A stretch of 64,000 nt of DNA from Heterodera schachtii (Eukaryota > Nematoda > Chromadorea > Rhabditida > Heteroderidae): NCBI GenBank assembly GCA_023374025.1, contig SIJG01000009.1:1782366-1846365 (forward strand), read 5' to 3'. The notes under the pieces were generated by a model that did not search any database, was not told the origin of the DNA, and saw only the letters and a program-made list of their open reading frames with translations. Positions within the stretch are counted from its first letter, which is position 1. Each line of letters opens with the position of its first letter. A program made the position numbers and the translations under genes. Shown piece after piece: positions 10,301 through 19,331 of the stretch.

Positions 10301-13300
10301 AGCAATTTTGCTGATCCACACACGCATCCACATATCAAAACGGTCAGTGAATACTTGACCGTTGTTGTATAAGTTCGCTTTGAACTCTGGCCACTCACGA
10401 TTGTTTGTGAATGTGATGAAGAGCCGCGCCTTTTTTGGGTTATGACAACGCGCAAAAATGGTATTGCAATTCTCATACATTTTCTTCCAATATTGGAGGC
10501 AGTTAACATTGTTATCGTTAAAACGAACAACACTGCCAATGTCATCAACAGTTCTCTGTTGGGCATTGGGGTTCTGCCGTGCCTGCTGCTTGTTGTATTG
10601 GTTGACCAAATAATGCAGCAAATTTTTTGGAGTGCTGACGCGCAGGTCCATGTCAGGTCTGCGCAAAAATGTGGCGACTTGCCAATCTATTTTTGCAGCC
10701 TGATCAAGAACCCAGCGTTGGCCAAGCCCTCCACCACATGATAAAATATGGTGGTATTGCATCTTCACGTTTTCCTCCCTTATTGCGAGGTAATACTTGC
10801 AATGATCTCGCAGGGAGACAAATTTTTTTGATTTGTCAATTTGGCCATAAAGTGAAGACGTAGAGGCAACTGACCCTGCATCAGAAGATGCAACCGACTG
10901 AGTGTCACACGAATCATTGTCTGATTCGGCCTCAGAGTCGAATAGGCTGACTACATCTTGATCGCTTTTTCGCTTTCGCGATGGCGGCCTAGCATATTTA
11001 ATGCCAGTAATATAACCATCATCACCCAATGGCTTTATCAATGGGTATGTCAAGCTGTCAGTCCAAGGATTGAAAGGAGCAATTTCAGTCAATCGGCCTT
11101 GCCTGTTTTCGACCCAAATCCCCTTTTGCGGGGGTACTCCAGTTGGGTCCGCGTGAATTGCGAACATTCCCTCACCCGTTGAAGGGGTGATTATTTGATG
11201 CGGGTGGAGCTTTGGATCTTTTAGAGCTGCAGGGGTTCTGCGCTCATTCAACAAAGTCATACGGAAGAAGCGAAGTTCTTCCGGGTTGTGTTTTTTGAGG
11301 AGCTCCTGGAGCTGCTCACGCGCCTGCTTATACGCTTTCGCAGCAGGGTGATACTTTTGGATCATTTCTACCAAAAGCTCTAGGGTCGCTTCATTAAGCT
11401 CATGACCCTGCACAAACGCATCTTCGTTTTTAACATTTTCCCCAGTAAATATGGGGTTGTTTCGACGCATTTCCATAGCCTCGACTGGGTCCAAAATGTA
11501 TAGCTGGCCAAAGCCAGGGATCTGGGTTGTCCCAGCCTGCATGCTGCTTATGCGGCGATGGAATTCTCCGTTAAGGATAACGGCCATCGGACCACCAGCA
11601 GGGCTCGGCTTGTTTCCAGCGGAAACACTTGCAAATTGGAGCAAGTTATTATAACGCGACATGCGTCGCACAAACTCTTTACCCTGTTTTGGTTGGTTTT
11701 CACCAACGATAAGCTCCATAAGCTCTTGAGGGTGTGGGTTCAATTTTGGCAACACAACCCTTCCTTTTCGGCAGCATAGGCTGCTGTCTTCGTGAAGGAA
11801 GAGAAGGGCTCCACAATGGGGGCATTTGTGGTCACCAAGATTTCCGGAATGAGAATATTCCGGAAAATGTTTTGCTGCAGCAGCAGCGCAGTGCCAGCCG
11901 TTGTGCACCATAAGGCAACGTTTTGTTAACGGTGTTGCTGGCCCCAGTGTATTAGTTCGTGGCCGAACTGTTAGTGTGGGTGAAGGCGAACGGCTTGCAG
12001 ATACCGAAAGCCTTTTTTGAACACGCAAAGAACGCCTTGGTGGCGTTTTCGGCCTGACAAATATCACATCGTCAGCCTGCGCGATTGGCTCCTGCTGTAT
12101 GCAAGAGTCGGACACAACTCCTCGCGAGTCAGCTTGATTTTCACCGGCCACTTGGGCTTGGGTGAGTATGGCATTAACTGCCTGTCCACTCGTCTGCGGT
12201 TCGATGATCATTAAGTCATCGTGAGCATCAACTTCCATTGGCTCAACGGCGTTGGATGTCGACTGCGCATCATCCGCATGTCGGTAGACAATTGGGCAAG
12301 GAGTTGGTACCCCTTCCCTCGGATGGTATGGCACATTATCTGTGCCATAAAGCTCGTTAATGTGCCACAATATGCGCCGCTTTTCATAATTGATGGTTAA
12401 ATCAGGCAGCACAAATGTGCGATTGTTCATGAGCCAGGATTCAGCATATAAGCACACGAAGTACCCACAGCTATTACCATCGTGTTGTACCGTAAGATTT
12501 ACGACATTAAAAATCCCGGTCAACACTGTTGATGGCAAAATGTCAGTAATGATCTTTCTAATTTTATCCGTCAGTTGCGGATCCAACCTGCCATATGTGG
12601 TAGGCAAAGAATCGGCAAAATGAGTGCCAAATTGCACATCATGGACAATTAGAGTCCAATGTCCAGGGAAATGTACTGGCAAAAGTATGACTTCTGCCGG
12701 AACATTAGGGTCGTACCCAAATGTCATATTTTTGTAAGGCATGACTCTGTCCAAGCCATTTTCCCATACCATTGGGTCAACAACGACCACTTTTCGTTCT
12801 GATATGCTTGCCAAGTATGCTAAATATGTGGCAGCAAAGCCGTCATTGAGAAACTGGGTCAGATCATTCCAACAGGTCTCAATGTATCTTGGCCCAGAAC
12901 TCGGGGCAAGCGCTGTTTCGCCATCACGTTCGTAAAGGCCAATTGCTGCCCATTTCCAAATTTTGCAGGCAAAATTCCGCGTGGTTGCGAAATTAATTAG
13001 CACAGTGCTGAAATTTATTTTTTCCGGCACGTTGGGCAAAACGGCCACTGATGTAATATCATCAGAGCTCTGATCCATTGACTTGCCCTCGCTCAATGAA
13101 TTATTTGTTTTGCCTCTGCCAGGGCCGCCTCTCATCTTGGCTGGCCGCCCTCCACGGTTTTTTTGCGTGGAAACGGGCGTTGAAGCAAACGCCTCAATAG
13201 CAGATCTGGGTCGGTCAACATTGTCGACCTTCCCCCTTTTGCTGCGTGGCGATGCCTCAATACTTTGAGTGGCCGATGAAATGTGTGTGCCAACGGGTGA

Positions 13301-13561
13301 CACACTGTTTTGCGAAGCAGGGATTGCCGCATCTCCGGCTTTCGGAGGTATACTCCGTCTTTTACTTCCAATGGAAGAAGCCGGGGTTCTTAATTCCAAA
13401 GCACCAATATTGGGCGTGGTGATGCCCGGGTGTGATGCCACCCCATTCTCATCTGCACTCCCGTCTGGGACGGGTGAGCTACCTGGGCTGACAGATTGCT
13501 CCGCCTGCCGAAGGTACCGCTCTTGATCGTTCTTTCTCTTAGCTTTTTGTTTGTTCGTCAT
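7373..13561 (-). CDS. Helitron Rep/helicase with N-terminal Ulp1-type protease domain
   Basis: This is the rolling-circle transposase of the Helitron. It would nick and join single-stranded DNA and unwind the element in the nucleus. Numbering from the Met at 13561 gives 2062 residues. Residues 1-190 are polar and basic, probably disordered. Residues about 270-380 match Ulp1/SENP (C48) proteases, with H301 (GHWTL), D317 (FADSLP), Q359 and C365 (QHDGNSCGYF) at Ulp1-like spacing. Residues 549-597 form a Cys-rich finger (CPHCGALLF, then CC). The Rep part has FITFTNN at about 1048, the HUH motif PHAHIV with H1118 and H1120, and tyrosines Y1262 and Y1266 in KYALKYPFKG. The Pif1-type helicase has Walker A GDGGTGKT at 1623-1630, IIIDEI with D1705 and E1706, SGDFKQSLP, and AFSRA with R2026. 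The reading frame is intact and all key residues are present, so it may be active. The next upstream in-frame ATG (13594) would add 11 residues, but a splice acceptor lies directly before 13561. Its GC content is far above the surroundings. The Rep/helicase call is near certain and the protease call is strong. Confidence 0.97.
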   Translation of the reverse strand: MTNKQKAKRKNDQERYLRQAEQSVSPGSSPVPDGSADENGVASHPGITTPNIGALELRTPASSIGSKRRSIPPKAGDAAIPASQNSVSPVGTHISSATQSIEASPRSKRGKVDNVDRPRSAIEAFASTPVSTQKNRGGRPAKMRGGPGRGKTNNSLSEGKSMDQSSDDITSVAVLPNVPEKINFSTVLINFATTRNFACKIWKWAAIGLYERDGETALAPSSGPRYIETCWNDLTQFLNDGFAATYLAYLASISERKVVVVDPMVWENGLDRVMPYKNMTFGYDPNVPAEVILLPVHFPGHWTLIVHDVQFGTHFADSLPTTYGRLDPQLTDKIRKIITDILPSTVLTGIFNVVNLTVQHDGNSCGYFVCLYAESWLMNNRTFVLPDLTINYEKRRILWHINELYGTDNVPYHPREGVPTPCPIVYRHADDAQSTSNAVEPMEVDAHDDLMIIEPQTSGQAVNAILTQAQVAGENQADSRGVVSDSCIQQEPIAQADDVIFVRPKTPPRRSLRVQKRLSVSASRSPSPTLTVRPRTNTLGPATPLTKRCLMVHNGWHCAAAAAKHFPEYSHSGNLGDHKCPHCGALLFLHEDSSLCCRKGRVVLPKLNPHPQELMELIVGENQPKQGKEFVRRMSRYNNLLQFASVSAGNKPSPAGGPMAVILNGEFHRRISSMQAGTTQIPGFGQLYILDPVEAMEMRRNNPIFTGENVKNEDAFVQGHELNEATLELLVEMIQKYHPAAKAYKQAREQLQELLKKHNPEELRFFRMTLLNERRTPAALKDPKLHPHQIITPSTGEGMFAIHADPTGVPPQKGIWVENRQGRLTEIAPFNPWTDSLTYPLIKPLGDDGYITGIKYARPPSRKRKSDQDVVSLFDSEAESDNDSCDTQSVASSDAGSVASTSSLYGQIDKSKKFVSLRDHCKYYLAIREENVKMQYHHILSCGGGLGQRWVLDQAAKIDWQVATFLRRPDMDLRVSTPKNLLHYLVNQYNKQQARQNPNAQQRTVDDIGSVVRFNDNNVNCLQYWKKMYENCNTIFARCHNPKKARLFITFTNNREWPEFKANLYNNGQVFTDRFDMWMRVWISKIAEFREELYEKKFFGTILGSGESMEFQGRGGPHAHIVAQTDLDAVPDVIQQYIWAHIPLLPEKGDDTPIAEMHRQVRELMHLQLHRCSESWCGTRDQYYGRCKKGFPAPYSKCTILRPDRPALYYRPAPQDGGANIEVNGLIYDNSQVVPYNPYVLLRYRVHHNVLFAYGNKANIKYALKYPFKGPGHCYVECKEESGNKIGIDEPAQYAKMNFRGATEAYAVVNSTPYVRLSHHVVKLAIHLPNQQPIVYRAFQLVSKAQQIQQGTLPETQCSAYWKQWQNEWRHDPKFKDMLFEKVPEQFRWDKDKWVLYKRKPIKRPPIGRIVPVPPKDPERFALYSLMRHFPGDPDHLKMVNGQPCTSFTDAAIRHGLLEDDKIWDKTLAEAALSRWPDQMRWLFMSILVYGQPSNAVELWNKYKDQMYFPQGITTPAQRQAAELEALADIDWRLHSCFNLSCVHFGLPDPPNSIAKNTNAAINEFFFGDDDLNLPPGQPNPRPQQNTPPPLNTDQQAVFDAVVKAIQSDPRDATVPRRFFIFGDGGTGKTFLFGQIIRRLRKAPYNHKVLATASTGCAAILLPYGKTAHSTFRLGRDVTLDKLPSIPLESFFARRIREAQLIIIDEITMLHNTVIEVIDRVCKEMAIPQYKDLPFGGKTVIFSGDFKQSLPVVPHEGITAQVTACFQTSPLFRQFTTMKLTINQRLGQGQQAYLQMCRQIGLGETGEHFWIPPQFIVKSREELINFVYPNFQQLLGNDKELLNRLIVAPHIDTCDEVNEMMMANVPGQVREYLSTDKPLDDRPLDIDEIESEVAALNRRTDSGMPPHCLRLKVGSVVVLLINKSDREGLINGTRIVLEELGDDRLVGRVINSNAIGGQVRFFLERSRNVFEDKTPGGLKYERLQFPIKPAFAMTIQKGQGQTIRTVGIDLEREVFTHGQLYTAFSRATDGNNVRVHAPKREIDAQGQAKVLNIVAKNMLKLQ

Positions 13562-13574
13562 CTGAAAACAAAAA
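13562..13574 (-). promoter_or_regulatory. Splice (or trans-splice) acceptor directly before the RepHel start
   Basis: On the minus strand the bases before the ATG at 13561 read tttttgttttcag, a strong nematode-type 3' splice site. An acceptor abutting the start codon is typical of a spliced-leader addition site, or of an intron in the 5' UTR. It argues that translation starts at 13561 rather than at 13594. Confidence 0.6.
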
Positions 13575-14107
13575 TGAAGAGATGATGTGTGCATGTGGCA
13601 AAATATTTAGGAATTACAACCAATAAACCACACGTAAATCAATTATTTATCAAAAACATTGAAATAGTGTGAAATAAAAATGGTGCATCTTCCTGATCGC
13701 CATAAGTGAAGCCGCTGCAATCAATCAGCCAGGGCTCACATATCCCATCTGCCCTAAGGCATAGAGTGCAGAGTTATATTTAACCATTTTAAACCACAAA
13801 TCTCCCGAAAGAGTAGGTCATTTAATCACGATTCCGAAAGGATAGGTCCTTATTATCATCAAGTTTCGACTTGATAAGCTTTGGTTAACTCCGAAATCCT
13901 ATGTTACTTCTCACCAGTCCACTGGTCTTGGTAAAGTGCGGGACCAGCTTCGCACCGGATGTTGGCCGGTAACAATAAGGACATCATCATGGTAAACCGT
14001 TGTGGCCCACACCCCTCAAAGGACAGGTCATCGTACCACAATCCCCAATCGCGTGATGGGCAGGAAATGTTGACCAGTCCCATGAAGGGCAGGCCAAGTT
14101 GACCACA
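13575..14107 (-). other. Upstream region of the Helitron gene
   Basis: This 5' region is AT-rich from 13575 to 13690. From about 13700 it becomes mixed composition like the coding region, with short repeated phrases such as 'cgaaag.gtaggtc' at 13807 and 13836. A small stem (tcaag-tttcga-cttga) lies at about 13858-13873. It probably contains the promoter, but I cannot point to a specific element. Confidence 0.4.
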
Positions 14108-14520
14108 AGTGCGACACATGCCCGAAGGGCCAGTCAGCGAACCGCTTTGGTGCGACTCATGCCCAGAAGGGCCAGTCAGCGAACCGCTTTGGTGCGACAC
14201 ATGCCCCGAAGGGCCAGTCAGCGAACCGCAATGGTGCGACACATGCCCCGAAGGGCCAGTCAGCGAACCGCTTTGGTGCGACACATGCCCCGAAGGGCCA
14301 GTCAGCGAACCGCTTTGGTGCGACACATGCCCCGAAGGGCCAGTCAGCGAACCGCAATGGTGCGACACATGCCCCGAAGGACCAGTCAGCGAACCGCAAT
14401 GGTGCGACACATACCCCGAAGGGCCAGTCAGCGAACCGCTTTGGTGCGACACATGCCCCGAAGGGCCAGTCAGCGAACCGCTTTGGTGCGACACATGCCC
14501 CGAAGGGCCAGTCAGCGAAC
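14108..14520. repeat. 42-bp minisatellite, about ten copies
   Basis: The tandem unit is 42 bp, for example 'acatgccccgaagggccagt' followed by 'cagcgaaccg' and then 'ctttggtgcg' or 'caatggtgcg'. Two variants ('ctttgg' and 'caatgg') alternate irregularly. Because 42 is divisible by 3 and the unit lacks stops in several frames, ORFs of 130-208 codons are open on both strands. The longest, minus strand 13904-14530, would encode a 14-residue repeat with a unique tail, but there is no independent sign that it is expressed. The high GC content and the position next to the RepHel gene suggest it belongs to the Helitron's 5' part. Confidence 0.9.
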
Positions 14521-14930
14521 CATATTGCAAAATTAAAAAAAAATGTTAATATCAATATTGGGAATTAATAAAGGACAGAAACAATTAAGATGCCTGTTTT
14601 GATAAAAAAATTTCTAAAATTCGGCATGTTTAATTTTTCTTAAATTCTATAAAGGAAGAAAATGCGGCGTACCTCTGCTATATAGACTACCTATTCCATC
14701 CTCAGATTTGGGACAGAAAAAACTATTTCTATATATAGCATGGTATAATTTATAATAAATTGAACTCTGAAAATTTTTTGAATGTCTTTAAATGTGCAAT
14801 GAAAGATTTCTGCCTTTTTGTTAATATATTAATGCATTGGTAATTTTTATTGCTTTTTTCAAATTAAAAAAGGAAAGCAGAAATTTACATTTTTTATATT
14901 ATAAAAAATTTTACATTCCAATCGAAATGT
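14521..14930. other. AT-rich DNA, no feature recognised
   Basis: This is AT-rich sequence after an abrupt drop in GC at the end of the 42-bp minisatellite. No ORF, repeat or RNA gene can be supported. It may include the true right end of the Helitron. Confidence 0.5.
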
Positions 14931-16760
14931 TTGAAATGTTTGTCCACCAGCACATCGAAATGTGGCGAAAGAAGTGCCAATTTGAGGCCAAGCTGAAGAC
15001 GGTCAAAAAGAGGGAAAATGTCCATCCAAACACTGTTTTGAGGAAGCTGAAAATGTTGGAATTAAAATTGCAAAAGAAAAGCAAAAACCCTAAAAAACGG
15101 GGGCTTTTACAACAAAAAGAGCCGAATTTTGTTTTTAGGCAAAAATCCGTTGAAATCGGAGCATCCTTTTTGGCACCAAATCCTTAAAAAACAACAAAAC
15201 CCCTTTAAACAATTCACTTTTTTGCCATTGAAATTTTTGTCCACCAGCCATCAGCACATCGAAACGTGGCGAAAGAAGTGCCAATTTGAGGCCAAGCTGA
15301 AGACGGTCAAAAAGAGGAAAATGTCCATCCAAACACTGTTTTGAGGTAGCTGAAAATGTTGGAATTAAAATTGCAAAAGAAAAGCAAAAACCCTAAAAAA
15401 CGGGGGGTTTTGCAACAAAAAGAACCGAATTTTGTTTTTAGGCAAAAAATCCAAAAAAGCAAAAATCCTAAAAACAGGGACTTTTACAACAAAAAAAAAG
15501 CCGAATTAGGAAAATAGTTTAATATTCAGAGGTTTTAGGCAAAAATCCATTGAAATTGGAGGCCTGTTCTGGCACAAAATCATTAAAAAAAACCAAAACC
15601 CTAAAAACCATTTATTTATACGAAAGACATCAAAAAAATACATAACAATAAAGTACTAAAAAACTGACACTAACAAAAAAATTACGAATTTTGAAAAATT
15701 TTTTAAATTTTGGAATTATTTTTGGAACCGAGAAAACTTTTTGTGCATAAAACTCAAAAGTTACGCAAGGGTCGGACAAAAATTATTTGAGAGAAACTCT
15801 GAGCGAATTTTCGACAAAACCAAAATTTTCTGTAAAAAATGCAAAAACATACAAATTTTATAAAAAAAAATTTCTCTGCCATGAAATTGTCAAACTAACA
15901 ATAAGAAAAAAAAACTTGCCGGAATTTGAAAAAATTCGCTTCACCGAAATGTTTGTCCACTAAAACATCGAAACGAGGCGAAATCAGTGCCAATTTGAGG
16001 CCGAGTTGAGCATGTCAAAGAGGGGGAAAATGTACATCCAAACGTCGTCGCCGACCAAGCTGAAATAGTGAAAGCATATCAAATAAATTAATGGAAGACT
16101 TATAAAAATTTAGGAGCAACAAATGTTTTGCAAAAAAAAAATAGAAAAAAAAATAATTTGTCACTATTTTCTTGGGTAAATTGTACCAGTTTACATTTTT
16201 CAGACACAGCTTAAAAACTGAAGAAAAAGTTTCGTATCCAAAAAATTACGTAACCAAAAAACCATAAAAACCCGGCAACATTTAAAAGAAAACTTATTTA
16301 CTGTATTTGGAAAAAATTTTTAATTTCCGCAGCGGTTTTTGAAACAGACAAGGATTTTTGGGCGCCTAAATTCCTTAAAAACAACGAAATTCATTTTTCT
16401 GGATTTAAAGACCAATTCCTATCAAATAGCCAAAAAAAAACAAAATTTCAAAAAAAAAAAAAATTTTTACCATGAAATTGCCAAACTAAAAATAGGAATT
16501 TATGACTATGATGCAAAATATAAGTGTAAGACCCAGCTTAAAAGCCATCAAACCCCCCAAAAATATAAATAAACACTAAAAAACCTTGAAACTAAAAAAA
16601 TCGAAAAAAAAACTTGCCGAAATTGGAAAATTCGCTTTTGCCATCGAAATGTTTGTCGACCAACGCATTAAAATATGTCGAAAGAAGTGCCAATTTGAGG
16701 TCGAGTTGAGTATGGTCAAAAAGGGGGAAAATTTTCATCCAAAATTGTCGCAAAATCCAT
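14931..16760 (+). repeat. Four decayed copies of a KKCQFE-encoding repeat
   Basis: A related segment occurs at about 14927-15187, 15228-15420, 15945-16060 and 16645-16770. The first two are close copies, starting 'tttgtccaccagc' and running through 'gaaagaagtgccaatttgag' and 'gacggtcaaaaagag'. The last two are diverged. Read in one frame, copies 1, 2 and 4 encode a similar basic peptide around WRKKCQFEAKLKTVKK. Copy 2 has a 1-bp deletion after this motif and copy 3 has an in-frame stop before it. This looks like a decayed transposon or gene-family fragment spread by local duplication. I do not recognise the protein. The stretches in between are AT-rich with A-homopolymers. Confidence 0.6.
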
Positions 16761-16902
16761 CTGAAAAAACATAAAAATGAAGAAAGAAGTATTGATTATA
16801 ATATGGACGAAAAATCTTAAAAATATAGACCAAAGTTCTTTGCGAAGGAAAATCTAATAAGTATTGATTGGTAGTTTTGATGTTTTGTGAATTATTTCCA
16901 CA

Positions 16903-16929
16903 AATGGCGGGGGGGGGGGGGGTGGGGGA
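16903..16929. repeat. Poly-G tract
   Basis: A near-pure G run is interrupted by a single T, isolated in AT-rich DNA. Such runs are prone to sequencing and assembly errors and can form G-quadruplexes. Confidence 0.9.
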
Positions 16930-18340
16930 ATCAATGACAAAACATAATTCATTTTTCTGGGATTTTAGAAACCAATTTTAAATATGGAAATAAAAAGCAA
17001 AAAAGAAATTAATTAAAAATTTAAAAGAATAGTCATTCAATATTACATAAGGTTTTTAAATTAATTAATATTATTTAAAAATAATAAAAAGTAAATAGAC
17101 AAGAATTTACACCTCCGGGTCCGAAAATATTTTTATAATTAATTAAAAACATTGAAAACAACGCAAAAATAAATAGAAAAAGAATTTACTTATGTCATTA
17201 TCAGAATTTGGTGAAAGTCACACTGGCGAAAAAAATTGCAGTATTGTAAATCTTTTAAAAAAAAATGAAAAAACCAAGTTGTTTTACTGTTTTTCGGTTT
17301 CGGTGTTTTTCGACTTTTTCACATTAAATCGACTCACCGAAAAATTTATTTGGTTTTCGCTCTTTTCAATGAAATCGATATACCAACCCATTAGCGACCT
17401 TTGATATGCTTTTTTTAGTTTTTTAACCAAATAGTTTTTAATGTTTAAAAAAAGAAATTTAAAAACAAAATCAATTTTTTATTTGTGGTCGCTCCCTAAA
17501 ACTGTGTGTCATTTTAACATTCACGACAAAAGGTTCTTTCAGCTTGTTGAATTTTTATTTTAAAATAATATTTAGATAATACAATAGAAATACTTGTGTT
17601 ATTCGAGAGTGAAATTAGGAGACCCTATAAAATTCTATTTTAAATATGTTGAAATTTAAAGAAAAGTTATTAGCATTAAGTATTTCGACAACACCCAACT
17701 TTGACGTTTTTAATCATTTTGAAATATACATAGCAAATTATTACAGCATCGAATGGAATTTCGCGAATTTCTTATTAAACAAATTTGAAAAAGAATAAAA
17801 TCTGTGCCGTTTAAAGTATTTAAAATAACCGGGAATAATTTTTAAGAAAAATTTAATTATTGATTCCATTTATTTTATAAATGCTGACGATACCATCATA
17901 AAATCCTTACTTTATTGCTTTGTATATGTATTAAAATTTTTTAAAATGGTTAGTTTTTGGAAAAAACCCCGTAAAGGTTGAACTAAGAAATACCATAAAA
18001 AGTACCTAAATAGGCTTAGTATCAGCTTTTTAAAAATTAATTTTTGGTATTTATCAATCGTACATTTTCTAAATTATTTTTTCACAAAAATTTTCAAAAA
18101 TGTAAAAAAAATGTACAAAAATATTTGCCGAAATTTTGGATTTTTTTAGGATTTCCAAAAATTTTATTAAAAACTCTTAAAATATGAATATATGTGAAAA
18201 AAAGTCCCAACTTCAATTATTTATTTTTGTAAAATATGTAGTATTATAAATTAATACATTATTTTTAATATGCAAAAAAGGTTTAAATTTTATTAATATT
18301 TATTCGTTTTTTACTTGACAACTTAGAAATCAATGTTGTT
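16930..18340. other. AT-rich DNA without supported genes
   Basis: No ORF here has coding character. A short phrase 'ctccgggtccgaa' at about 17111 recurs as 'gcccgggtccgaa' at 21086, and nearby 'gaaaacaacgcaaaa' recurs at 17155 and 21486. An old dispersed repeat therefore lies in both places. Confidence 0.5.
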
Positions 18341-18344
18341 TTTT

Positions 18345-18990
18345 TCACGCCCTTATGAGGGTGATGAAACAATCAGAGAGTAATCGGCGTTGGCACAAAC
18401 GCAAGCGGCACAAACGGCAGAGGTGGCATTTTGTTTTGTTCTCAAAAATCTTTTCTTTTTGAAATTAAGTGGGTCCCTCCTGGTTTTGTCGGTCCCTCCT
18501 CTATAGAACTGCTAAATTTGTCAATTTAAATTCTATTAAAATTATATCCATGGGGAGGGGGAAAAAATGAGCAGAGGTGCCAATCAGGTCTATATGCCGA
18601 GGCCTCGAAAAATTTTGAAAATCTGAATTACAACGGCACAATAACTTTCGAAAACTGAAGTGAAATTTTGAAAATGTATGTGCATGTTTTTCAAAAAATG
18701 ACTAATTTTTCAGTTTTGAACAGTTTTATTTCATCAAAATTGCTCAGACCTTGTCCAAAAAATCCATTTTTGTTCTGGCATTCCAACGGTGCCAATCGGA
18801 ACCTACGATCAAAGAGATTTTAAAACTTATATGTTTTAAGTTTAGTTTTAAATACGCAGCAGGGATAGCAAATTGGAATCCCAAGGCCCAAATATTTCTA
18901 GGAAATCGGAATTCTAAAAGCCACCAAAAGATTGGAAATTTGTCATTTTTTAATTTTGAAAAAATCATATTTAGTTTTTAATTGTATTAC
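18345..18990. repeat. Probable dispersed-repeat remnant
   Basis: This patch has higher GC within AT-rich DNA. It holds a small inverted motif (tcacgcccttatgagggtga) at about 18347, repeated 'ggcacaaacg' at about 18392 and 18409, and the phrase 'gtgccaatc' at 18578 and 18789. No terminal repeats or coding domain could be defined, so the class is unknown. Confidence 0.35.
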
Positions 18991-19113
18991 ATTAAATAAA
19001 TAAAATAAAAATTAATTAATTAATTTCTCAATATTTCTTCTTAAGTATTGTCTCACAAAAAAAAACCCGAAAATTTCTATTTTTTGAAAATTTAAAAATA
19101 TTTGATCTTTCAG

Positions 19114-19331
19114 CCCTAAGCGACGTGAGCAGTTTTGTTGGCCGTGGTCGCGGAAAACGCCAGCGAGGTGCTAGAGCGAAGAAAGAATGGGGACAGAAAG
19201 ACGAAAGAACGAGAGCGGGCCGGGGAGGCGGGAGAGGACGCCGGGGAGACGGGAGTGGAGGCCGTGGAAGTGGCGGGATGGGAGGTGGCAACAACGGGTC
19301 CGGCCGTTGTGTCACAATCAATTTCTTTTGA
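19114..19331 (+). CDS. Candidate 3'-terminal exon of an RGG/glycine-arginine-rich protein
   Basis: The segment follows a good acceptor, 'tttgatctttcag', ending at 19113. It stays open for about 72 codons to a TGA at 19329-19331. The peptide begins around SDVSSFVGRGRGKRQRGAR, continues through a charged patch (KKEWGQKDERTR), and ends in a Gly/Arg-rich tail with several RGG and RGR motifs followed by CVTINFF. RGG tails occur in RNA-binding proteins such as fibrillarin or hnRNP relatives and are often encoded by a last exon. The 218-bp island is strikingly GC- and purine-rich in AT-rich surroundings. I found no upstream exons, so this may be a gene fragment or a purine-rich repeat that happens to be open. 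An overlapping frame and the complementary Pro-rich frame are also open, which weakens the case. Confidence 0.35.

Larger units (their letters stand above)
7003..14530 (-). mobile_element. Helitron, minus strand; 3' end exact, 5' end not located
   Basis: The element is defined by its RepHel gene and its 3' terminus. On the minus strand it ends in CTAG (7003-7006), and the next host base is T, part of a satellite unit that resumes as 'ttatctatac'. The uninterrupted satellite reads 'gaattattatctatac', so the insertion falls between A and T as expected for Helitrons. The right (5') boundary is not visible. Base composition drops sharply at about 14530, just past a 42-bp minisatellite, so I place the end there provisionally. 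No satellite sequence resumes to the right, so the right flank has been deleted, rearranged or misassembled. Confidence 0.8.

Noticed and set aside
7505..12935. Plus-strand ORFs of 60-130 codons across the Helitron gene
   Set aside because: They are shadows of the long minus-strand coding sequence with GC-balanced codons.
13904..14530. 208-aa repeat protein from the 42-bp minisatellite
   Set aside because: Several frames on both strands are open because the unit length is a multiple of three. There is no promoter, splice or composition evidence.
14675..14740. Degenerate satellite unit that could be the missing right flank of the Helitron ('atagactacctattcc')
   Set aside because: Only short matches to the unit, and the orientation is opposite to the satellite on the left side of the Helitron.
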